DNA of 64,000 nt from a bacterium (GTDB taxonomy: Bacteria; Desulfobacterota; DSWW01): assembly GCA_028277985.1 (NCBI GenBank), contig JANQFG010000069.1:109887-173886 (forward strand), written 5' to 3'. The notes under the pieces are model-generated. The model made no database searches. It was not told where the DNA came from and was given only the letters and a program-made list of their open reading frames with translations. Shown here piece by piece: positions 34,692 through 41,728 of the stretch (within the stretch, counting starts at the first letter, position 1; each line of letters begins with the position of its first letter). The position numbers were made by a program, and so were the translations under genes.

Positions 34692-36019
34692 TACCGAGCC
34701 TCGGCTATGAGGTCTGCGAGCACCTCTGCCACGGTTGGAAACCCGTTGTTGTCCAGTGGTTCGAGCTTGCTCACATCAAAGGGCAGCCCATCTGCTCGGA
34801 AGAAGACTCCGTCACTTTCCAGGCCGGGCAGGGCGGCCGGAATCACTACCTGACCGTCCAGGGTGGCGGACCGTTTGGATGGGTCGATTACGACCAAGGG
34901 CTTTTCGGCAAGGCAGGTGGGCAGTATGCAGCCGGGCGACGGATCGGTTCCGGTTGAAATCAAGAGCACGCTGCCCACAGACCCGGCCTGATCCTCCCAG
35001 GACGCTTTCTCAGGCTCCGCTCCGGCCGAGGTTCTTACTGAAGCTCCTCCCCAGGGGGATGCGTTGAGCTCGAGGGAGACGCGGCAGAATCCCTCTATGT
35101 TCGAGCCGGAGTCCCAGAGGGGCAGGATGACCATTCGCTTGCGGCCCTCTGTGTTGAGCTTTGCGGACCAAAGGAACAGGGCATCCAGGGTTTCATCGGT
35201 CACCTTCTCCGGATCGACGAAGAGGGCGATGTAGGAAGCTCCCTGCAGTGCTCGTGCGAGGGCAGGGAGGTCGCGATGGTCGAAACCACCCCCGACCTGG
35301 GGATGGGCCAATGCCTCGATCAGGGCCGGGTCCTGGTCGATCGATAGTTCGAAGAACTGCTGGCACAAGGGTTCGATCACAGTCTTGTGCGAAGCGACCG
35401 CTGCCAGGTTACGGTCCAGATTGCCTCGCTCGGTGAACCTCCCCCGGGCAAAGAGGGAGTAACGAGACAGGTGGCGGTGGTGGGTCACCAACGGGTCTGC
35501 TCGCCAAAAGATGACCGACTCCGCACGGTCACGCACCTCATCCAGGAGCCCTGTGGCCCAGCCGAACTTCTTGGCTCGTTCATAGAATCGTCGGAGACCG
35601 GGAAAGGCCCATGGAAGAGAGATGCCGCCGAAAGTGTCGGCGAGCTCGAAGGAAGTCCGTATCGCCGCTTCATCCGTGCTGTCCGCACCGAGGACGAGAA
35701 CCGGGGGATGCGCCCGAAGGAGCGCTGCGGCCTGCTTCACATTGTCGGACAGAAGGTGAGGGGAGGGGGGCGGCTCCCGGTCTTCGGAAGATACCGCACA
35801 GAGCCTTTTCCAGCCCACCTCGCAGAGGTTCAAGGTCCGCGTTACGCTGCCTTTCTTGAAGAAGTAGGAGATGTCGTCGCACAGACAGCTGCAGCCGGCG
35901 CAGAGCATGGAGTGGTATTCGGCATCGAAATCTGTGAAGGACTCGGCAAGGGGGCCCGGCGGGGCTGTCTCTTGCTGTTCGTCCTCGATCGAGGCCTTGA
36001 TGAATTTCTGGATGCTCAT
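34691..36019 (-). CDS. FwdB-like (formylmethanofuran dehydrogenase subunit B) homologue lacking the W/Mo ligand
   Basis: A 442-aa molybdopterin-oxidoreductase-fold protein. The N-terminal [4Fe-4S] motif is present: Cys40, 43, 47 and 66 (LCAGCSCLCDD, then NLCEVG), as in FwdB. The segment FWRADPLVTHHRHLSRYSLF near residue 171 matches the FwdB pattern WGSNPMHAHPRHMSRYS. The tungsten-ligating Cys (archaeal TASVCHGPS) falls at residues about 134-142, which read SLPWAFPGL without cysteine. It resembles in this respect FhcB of methylotrophs, which has also lost the metal, but here the Fe-S cysteines are kept. ATG 36019 is two bases after the ferredoxin stop. Probably an electron-relay or scaffold subunit. 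Confidence 0.8.
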   Translation of the reverse strand: MSIQKFIKASIEDEQQETAPPGPLAESFTDFDAEYHSMLCAGCSCLCDDISYFFKKGSVTRTLNLCEVGWKRLCAVSSEDREPPPSPHLLSDNVKQAAALLRAHPPVLVLGADSTDEAAIRTSFELADTFGGISLPWAFPGLRRFYERAKKFGWATGLLDEVRDRAESVIFWRADPLVTHHRHLSRYSLFARGRFTERGNLDRNLAAVASHKTVIEPLCQQFFELSIDQDPALIEALAHPQVGGGFDHRDLPALARALQGASYIALFVDPEKVTDETLDALFLWSAKLNTEGRKRMVILPLWDSGSNIEGFCRVSLELNASPWGGASVRTSAGAEPEKASWEDQAGSVGSVLLISTGTDPSPGCILPTCLAEKPLVVIDPSKRSATLDGQVVIPAALPGLESDGVFFRADGLPFDVSKLEPLDNNGFPTVAEVLADLIAEAR

Positions 36020-36021
36020 GG

Positions 36022-36483
36022 TCACACCAGTTCCATCGCGTCGGTTGGGCAATAGTCCGCGCACGCTTTGCAGGGAGGCGCGGAGGGGATGGCCCGGTTA
36101 CACAGTTCCGGATGGACGAGCCGAACCCGGGCGTTGATGATCTGGATGACGGTCACGTCGTCGTGACGAGGGCCCTTTCCCAGGGCCACTTCACGATTGT
36201 TCGCGCCGTGTACCGGACAGACGTTCACACAGGCCCCACACCCGATGCACAGGTGATCGTCCACGATGAGGCCTGTGAGCTCGTTCTTCACCCCTTCGCC
36301 GAGAATCTCCAGGAGGCGGCGTTTGTTATCCTCGTGTTCCGGCTCGTCCAGCACGGGGCAGTCCCGGGGACACACGTCCCTTGCCAGCAGGTGGCCGGCA
36401 AAGGCCATGCAACTCATGCCGCATTCACCGCAGTTCGTCTTCGGCAGGAATTCGTAGAGCTCGTATATGGATTTACGAGGCAT
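36022..36483 (-). CDS. Ferredoxin with CFeSP-gamma-type Fe-S domain
   Basis: A 153-aa protein with two parts. Residues 1-45 (LPKTNCGECGMSCMAFAGHL, then CPRDCP) match the N-terminal [4Fe-4S] domain of the corrinoid iron-sulfur protein large subunit (CdhE/AcsC), which reactivates cobalt before methyl transfer to acetyl-CoA synthase; Cys18, 21, 25 and 38 or 42 are the candidates, with one residue fewer in the second spacing than usual. Residues 75-153 are a 2[4Fe-4S] ferredoxin (C79, 82, 85, 89; C128, 138, 141, 145). It lies seven bp after the 182-aa gene and abuts FwdB. It probably links acetyl-CoA synthase to electron flow. Confidence 0.8.
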   Translation of the reverse strand: MPRKSIYELYEFLPKTNCGECGMSCMAFAGHLLARDVCPRDCPVLDEPEHEDNKRRLLEILGEGVKNELTGLIVDDHLCIGCGACVNVCPVHGANNREVALGKGPRHDDVTVIQIINARVRLVHPELCNRAIPSAPPCKACADYCPTDAMELV

Positions 36484-36489
36484 AGCGGA

Positions 36490-37038
36490 TCAGTCGAACT
36501 CCTCTTCCATGATCTTGTCGGTCGCCTTGTTCGCTATGAAGGTTGCAAAGCCTGCCAGATTCGGGTTGGCAAAGTAGTGTTTGAATTCATCATCCTGCGG
36601 CCAGCCCAGCAGGCAGTCGACCTTTTCGCGTTCCGGGTTGACGAGCCACAATTGCATCAGATGGTCCTTGATCGGAAAGTACCACTCCTCTTTTTCGATC
36701 AGGAACTCGATCAGGTAGTGTTCCGACACGGGTGGAAGGGCGAGCACATAGTCGATCGCGTTCTTCCGAAAGCACTTTGCGGCGGCGAGCTCCCGCAAAC
36801 CTTCCACGGCCTGGTTGATTCCCTCCCGGATGACAAAGATCAACTCATAGCGCTTCTTGCCGTCCGATCTGCAGGCAACCAGGTCCGGCTTCATGAACCC
36901 GATCGGTTCGGCCGGGATGATTTCGTAACCCGCATAGACAAGGAAATCACGCAAGGCCTTTTCCACCTGCTCCCGAGTGTAGAGGGGCTCCTCGTCGTAA
37001 ATCCTGTGCCAGGCTGGATCCTTGCTTTCTTTCATCAT
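36490..37038 (-). CDS. Conserved-context protein of unknown function (182 aa)
   Basis: A soluble 182-aa protein. An ATG at 37068 would overlap the cdhC end; the pair of ATGs at 37038/37035 follows GAGTGAG and is preferred. Visible features are an amphipathic start, a central KPDLVACRSDGKKRYELIFV (about residues 49-68) that recalls the PD-(D/E)xK fold without its Lys, and an acidic C-terminus. No cysteine cluster: three scattered Cys. I do not recognise a family. It lies seven bp after cdhC and seven bp before the ferredoxin gene, so it is very likely a subunit or assembly factor of the same complex. Confidence 0.65.
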   Translation of the reverse strand: MMKESKDPAWHRIYDEEPLYTREQVEKALRDFLVYAGYEIIPAEPIGFMKPDLVACRSDGKKRYELIFVIREGINQAVEGLRELAAAKCFRKNAIDYVLALPPVSEHYLIEFLIEKEEWYFPIKDHLMQLWLVNPEREKVDCLLGWPQDDEFKHYFANPNLAGFATFIANKATDKIMEEEFD

Positions 37039-37045
37039 GCTTGTC

Positions 37046-38410
37046 TCACTCGTCCGGCCAGTCTTCATTCGGCTTCGGGACCTTGAGGGACAACGGCTCG
37101 CCGTCTTTCCAGTACTTATCGATGATTGGATGTTCTTTGGTCTTCAGGAACTCCTTGATGGTAGGTACGTCGATCCCGATCTCCTCGGTGGCGATCTTGT
37201 CGTAGAGCTCTTCCGGGATGCAGTCGGCAAGCTGGGTCTTGTATTCGTTCGGCATCCACACGATCCGTTCCCAGCCTCCATCCCCCTGGAGAAACTTCTT
37301 GGACTTGGGCGTGCGGATGGACAGGCCCATGGTGCCGTGGTTCTGATTGCCGCCACTCATGAATCCGGCCATCTTCGAGAAATTCAGTCCGACAGGGGTG
37401 TCTCCCGGATGCCTCCGGTCCACCAGGCCGATGCCGTCCAACTCAGGGATGTAGAAGGCGGCCGCCTCGAAACAGCCGCAGTTGGTCTGGGGATAGCGGA
37501 GGGAACTGTAGAGGTTCACGTACTTGACGGTCCTGGAAGAGCGCTCGTAGACCGTCTGATCCACTCCCGTGTACCTGCCCATCACCGGGTCCAGGCACTC
37601 GCCCTTGGGCATCACGAAGGAGTACCCGTAAGGGTCGATCTCAACGAGGGCCTTGGCGCCCAGGTAGCTCATGATCCCGCAGTATGGGTTGCGCTGCGGT
37701 GTAATGCAGCAGACATGGTTCGGTGCAAAGGTCTGGCAGAGCGTGCAGCCGTAGAAGACATCCACGTCCTCGTCCTCGAGTCCCATGAGCCTTGCGTCAT
37801 AGGCCTCCCACTCTGGGCGGATGGTCGTGTCCAGGATCTGTTGAATGAGATCCCTGCCGCCCACCTCCTCGGCTCCGATGATGATCTGGGCTTCCACCTT
37901 TTCCACCAGGGGAAAGTTGATCTTGGCCATTCCGAGGAGGGCCTGCCCCATCTTCTTCCAGTTGTTCTTGTGGGCGCTCTCCTTGTTCATCCGGATCCAG
38001 ATCGTGTCCCGCGTATTGACGAGCATCCAACCCTCTCCCTGCTCGAAGGGCATGAACCCGGCCCGGATCAGGGGATCCACGTGGTCCTCGGTGAGCTGGC
38101 TTCCCCAGCAGCGGAGCCATATGCCGAAGGGGAACGAAGTGCCCGGCTCGATCTCGTCGATGTCGGGCCCGATGTGTTCGATACGGCCGTCCTCGACCTG
38201 GTTCTCATCCGGTACGACGTCCACATGGATGTAGCTCTGGTAACCGTGCTTCGGCCCGCCGATTTCCATGTACATATCCGCCTTGCGGATCTTCTGCCCC
38301 ATCCAGCGTGGAGAAATCTCGATCTCCACGCCGTCGAACAGCTCATCCAGTTCCGTTGGCGCCTGGTAGACCCTTGCTTCGGGCAGCTTGACGGCGTCGA
38401 TCTTGATCAT
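37046..38410 (-). CDS. cdhC: Acetyl-CoA synthase beta subunit (CdhC/AcsB, archaeal size)
   Basis: A 454-aa protein matching archaeal CdhC over its whole length; it lacks the large N-terminal CODH-binding domain of bacterial AcsB. All six A-cluster ligands are present: Cys222, 225, 234 and 244 (GCTLCQTFAPNHVC, then PYCG) for the [4Fe-4S] cube with Cys225 bridging, and Cys311-Gly-Cys313 (TNCGCFEA) for the distal nickel. The conserved GDGGWERIVWMP near residue 399 is also kept. The enzyme joins or splits a methyl group, CO and CoA. Here it should be active, although its CODH partner is not. The ribosome site is a perfect AGGAGG; the gene is 58 bp after cdhB. Confidence 0.93.
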   Translation of the reverse strand: MIKIDAVKLPEARVYQAPTELDELFDGVEIEISPRWMGQKIRKADMYMEIGGPKHGYQSYIHVDVVPDENQVEDGRIEHIGPDIDEIEPGTSFPFGIWLRCWGSQLTEDHVDPLIRAGFMPFEQGEGWMLVNTRDTIWIRMNKESAHKNNWKKMGQALLGMAKINFPLVEKVEAQIIIGAEEVGGRDLIQQILDTTIRPEWEAYDARLMGLEDEDVDVFYGCTLCQTFAPNHVCCITPQRNPYCGIMSYLGAKALVEIDPYGYSFVMPKGECLDPVMGRYTGVDQTVYERSSRTVKYVNLYSSLRYPQTNCGCFEAAAFYIPELDGIGLVDRRHPGDTPVGLNFSKMAGFMSGGNQNHGTMGLSIRTPKSKKFLQGDGGWERIVWMPNEYKTQLADCIPEELYDKIATEEIGIDVPTIKEFLKTKEHPIIDKYWKDGEPLSLKVPKPNEDWPDE

Positions 38411-38468
38411 GTTTGAGGCCTCCTATGAATCGAATGAGTCTGCGTTCATGAGTATTCCTGCGTTTCGA

Positions 38469-38939
38469 CTACTTGCATGCTGCAAGCAGCTCGTCGAGGC
38501 TGCGCTTCCACTCGGCGAGAGGGGTTTCGCCCATGGTGAGCTTTGCGGCCGTGACCGTCCCCGGTCCGAGATGGGCAATCGAGATTCGCTGCAGGCCCGC
38601 TGCCATTCCCTCTACCATCTCCGGCCGATAGCCGATCAGGAGCAGGAGGTCGGGCCGATCCTCGAGAATGGAATCTTGCCAGTCGTCCTCGAGGGACCGG
38701 AAGAGCTCGGCGAGCCACATCTTCTTTGCTTTCACACTGCCTGCCTTTTGCTGCACGGAAAGAAGCGTGTTCCCGGTGGCAGCTACCGGACAGGAAAGGG
38801 TCTCGGCCAGCTCGATTGCATATGCGACGAGCGGCTTTCCTTCGAGGGTGATCTGTTCGCACCCCTCGCCCGCCACCACCAGTGGATTCTTGTGTCCCCG
38901 GATCTCTCGGACCCAGCCCTGGGCGTCAAAAGTCTGCAT
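38469..38939 (-). CDS. cdhB: CODH/ACS epsilon-like subunit (CdhB)
   Basis: A 156-aa protein of the CdhB family, a Rossmann-type subunit that associates with CdhA in archaeal CODH/ACS and is rare in bacteria. The pattern is HKNPLVVAGEG (residues 16-26), AIELAETLSCPVAATGNTLL near 41, and PDLLLLIGYRPEM near 96. Four bp separate it from the CdhA-like stop, whose AAGGAGTAG serves as ribosome site. In the archaeal complex epsilon may hold FAD or protect the alpha subunit. Its retention with a dead alpha subunit argues that the alpha-epsilon scaffold still matters structurally. Confidence 0.8.
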   Translation of the reverse strand: MQTFDAQGWVREIRGHKNPLVVAGEGCEQITLEGKPLVAYAIELAETLSCPVAATGNTLLSVQQKAGSVKAKKMWLAELFRSLEDDWQDSILEDRPDLLLLIGYRPEMVEGMAAGLQRISIAHLGPGTVTAAKLTMGETPLAEWKRSLDELLAACK

Positions 38940-38943
38940 CGTC

Positions 38944-41679
38944 CTACTCCTTTACGGCTTCGCGCATGATCAGGCGCTTGAGCATGGTGGCATATCGACC
39001 CTGTTTGATTCCGTACTGGTCGGTGTACTGGTCCATGGTGACGAGCTCTCCGTCGCGGTTCCTCACACGGCTCGCGGTGGTCCTTTCCACCTCCCAGCCG
39101 TGCTCGTCCCGGAGGATGTTGAGGAACCTCATCCTCTTCATCACGTGCAGCTCCAAGGGGCTGCGGAGATAGTAGGTCCAGTCGTCCGGGAGCTCGTGGA
39201 AGTACTTCTGATGGATCTCCGTGTAGTTGTCGATGGTAGAGAGCCGCGGCTCCCGGAGTGCGCACGTGGTGAAGCAGAGCTTGATCGCCATGGTGACGGC
39301 CTCTTCCTTCGTCTCCACCGGATAGATCAGATGCGGCGGTGAAGGATCCACCTCGCGGACCGAACCGTCGAGGCCGTCGTACATGGTCCAATCCTCCCTC
39401 TTGTACTTGTTGCCCACCAGCATGCGCTTGAATTTGAAGCCCGAGGGTCCGACGATGACCGGAGCGCCCACGCGCGCGAATCCGGAGGCCTTGGCCATCA
39501 TCTTGTCCGATGCCGGGCCCCAGATGATCACGACAAAAGGCGCCCGGTTCAGGCTGTAGTCGGCCACCTGGTCGAAGTTCGCCTTTCCGGAGATGCCGCC
39601 GCCGAGCTGCGCGAATTTGAACATGGACGCCATGATGTGGGTGTCGGCCGAGCAGCCTCCGCAATTGACCAGGCCCTTGAGGGTGGCCATGCTCGGGTAG
39701 TCTTCGGGAAGGACCTTACCGGTCTGTTCCTCCAGCTTGCGGGCGACGTCCGCGGCCGCGCAGCCTGCGGTCATGACCACGCAGTTTCGGTCCAGCAGCT
39801 CTTTGGCCATGTCCGCAAGTTCGTCGTCGGCACCCGGATAATGGCCGCATCCGAGGAGGGAGACCATGCCGGGCCCGTTGCCACCCAGGACCAGGCCAAA
39901 TGTCAGATCGCGGAACTCGAGGTGGCTCAGAGGGCCCCGTCCGGGTCTCATCCTGAACTTGTCTTCGCTGATCTTGTCGCTGGCCGAGGCCAGCAGGCAA
40001 TCGATGATCGGGATATCCTCGGGGCAGACCGCCTCGCACTCCCCGCAGAAGAGACAACGGTCATACAGATCCGTCAGGGAAGCGCCGCCGGTGCTCTTCA
40101 GGGCGGTGCTGATTGCGAGGGAGTTCGGGCACGCGTGAAAACACGCATCACAGCTCGTGCATTTCTCGGCGCCGTTCTCGATGCCGGCGGGGTCCGGTCC
40201 CTTGCTGTTCTTGCCGGGAAAATCGCCGAAGAAGGCGGCGACTGCATCCGCAGCCTTTTCAACAGACCTCACCACCAGGCTGTTCGCCTCTTTCAACCGT
40301 TCTACGATCTTCTCCACCGGCTCGTCTGAAAGGTCGGGAGCGGACACGGAAACGGCGGAACCGGTTGCCAGAACCGGAATGCCCGCCTTCCTTGCCTGCC
40401 CAATGACGTCCAGGGGATAACAGGACCTGGAGGCCACAATCAGATCAGGGATGCCGGCACGGATGCCCTTGATCGCCTTGCCGGTCGAGGTGAGCACCTT
40501 GCCGGCCGGATAGAGCCGGACAAGCTCGTGGCCTGCGTTGCCAAGGCCGGTGATCTCGATGTCGGGAGCCAGTTCCTCTTCTTCCAGTCGCCCGATGGTA
40601 TAGAGGATGGGGAGGCAGTCGTCACCGAAGAAAGCGAGAACCGGCCGGGAGGTGTCCACGGTGCCCAGACCCACAGGGGCGCGAGCTTCGGGGTAGAAGG
40701 CCATCTCCTTGACCGAGAGATCCCCTACGGAAAGCGCATCGAAGCAGCAGATTTTGACGAGCTCCTCGACTTCCGTTGCCAGGAATTGAAGCGAACCCAG
40801 GTGCAGGGCTCGCGACTCCAGGTCCAGGGGGTCGCCTGCACCCTGCGAAACGATGGAAGCCTGCTCGATCAACTGCGCCTCTGCGTAGCTCAGGGCCTGA
40901 TCCAGTTGATCGAGGCTTTTCGGTTCGAAACCGGTCAGGGCGGCAATATTGCAGGTGGGGTAGACGATGGACTGTCCCAGTTCGATCTCTTTGTCAGGCC
41001 CGAAAACTCTCAGGGCCTCGGTCAGGACCTCCCGTGCAGACCCGACGGCCTTGCCCGCAGCGGATAGATGCTCTTCCAGGGTCTGCAATGCAAGGGCGGC
41101 TTCGTTACGGCCGTTGGCTTGGGCAGATCCGGAACCCACCTCGGCTTGCGTGTACAGTGGACGATACCGCTTCAGGAGGATCCGGTCCCATTCGCCCAGG
41201 TCCTCGGCCCTTGTGAAAGGCCTTATCTTGGTGTCGTACTGCTTGACTCGAGTCTCGATATAATCGTCGCGGAGGATGTCGCGGACCAATTGCTCGTTAC
41301 CGCGGATATCGGGCGTGATCTTGCTCAAGTCCACGGCGAGGTCCCCCACCTTCTCGGTGACTTCACCTTCCTCGGGTTGTTTGAACCCTTTCAGGCGGTC
41401 CTTGCGAAGCTCGTGGGTTTCGGCTTCCGCGGCTTCGGTCCCGTGGTCGTCCTTGTCGATGAAGTCGGTATCGGCCATGCACTTGGCGCATACGATGCGC
41501 CGCTTCTGGGCCGGACCGAGCACCCCCTCGGTGCTGATTCCCTTGACGCGATGGGACGCCGAGATGTCTTCGGTCTGCACCACCTGCTGACACATCTCGC
41601 AAAGATCGATCTCACAGACAACGCATTTCTCTGCGGCTTCGTTATGGCTACACACCCCACAAAGGACTGCCTCCGACAT
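38944..41679 (-). CDS. CdhA-like CODH alpha homologue without B, D and full C cluster; zinc-finger N-terminus
   Basis: A 911-aa protein; ATG 41679 is six bases after AAGGAG (41742 overlaps upstream sequence). Residues 1-67 are an added B-box-like zinc domain (Cys7, 10, 19, 22, 27, 30, His43, Cys64, 67). Residues about 150-900 align with archaeal CdhA. The B/D-cluster region, Cys-rich in CdhA, has no Cys from 172 to 242. The C-cluster His is Asp353 and the first Cys is Gly380/Asn381, while Cys420, 611, 640 and 676 remain. The two ferredoxin clusters (Cys507-517, Cys542-552) are intact. It should not oxidise CO but could still carry electrons or hold CdhC. It looks repurposed, not decayed: the frame is intact. 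Confidence 0.88.
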   Translation of the reverse strand: MSEAVLCGVCSHNEAAEKCVVCEIDLCEMCQQVVQTEDISASHRVKGISTEGVLGPAQKRRIVCAKCMADTDFIDKDDHGTEAAEAETHELRKDRLKGFKQPEEGEVTEKVGDLAVDLSKITPDIRGNEQLVRDILRDDYIETRVKQYDTKIRPFTRAEDLGEWDRILLKRYRPLYTQAEVGSGSAQANGRNEAALALQTLEEHLSAAGKAVGSAREVLTEALRVFGPDKEIELGQSIVYPTCNIAALTGFEPKSLDQLDQALSYAEAQLIEQASIVSQGAGDPLDLESRALHLGSLQFLATEVEELVKICCFDALSVGDLSVKEMAFYPEARAPVGLGTVDTSRPVLAFFGDDCLPILYTIGRLEEEELAPDIEITGLGNAGHELVRLYPAGKVLTSTGKAIKGIRAGIPDLIVASRSCYPLDVIGQARKAGIPVLATGSAVSVSAPDLSDEPVEKIVERLKEANSLVVRSVEKAADAVAAFFGDFPGKNSKGPDPAGIENGAEKCTSCDACFHACPNSLAISTALKSTGGASLTDLYDRCLFCGECEAVCPEDIPIIDCLLASASDKISEDKFRMRPGRGPLSHLEFRDLTFGLVLGGNGPGMVSLLGCGHYPGADDELADMAKELLDRNCVVMTAGCAAADVARKLEEQTGKVLPEDYPSMATLKGLVNCGGCSADTHIMASMFKFAQLGGGISGKANFDQVADYSLNRAPFVVIIWGPASDKMMAKASGFARVGAPVIVGPSGFKFKRMLVGNKYKREDWTMYDGLDGSVREVDPSPPHLIYPVETKEEAVTMAIKLCFTTCALREPRLSTIDNYTEIHQKYFHELPDDWTYYLRSPLELHVMKRMRFLNILRDEHGWEVERTTASRVRNRDGELVTMDQYTDQYGIKQGRYATMLKRLIMREAVKE

Positions 41680-41728
41680 CATCCGCTCCTTCTTTCTCAG
41701 GTGTTCAGGTGTTAACTCCCAACCGCTA

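Noticed and set aside
33276..36019. Active formylmethanofuran dehydrogenase or Fhc hydrolase
   Set aside because: The W-ligand Cys, carboxylated Lys and catalytic Asp are missing, and subunits C and D are not present.
38944..41679. Functional Ni-CODH for carbon fixation or CO oxidation
   Set aside because: The cysteines of the B and D clusters are absent and two C-cluster ligands are replaced, so a plain CODH annotation would mislead.
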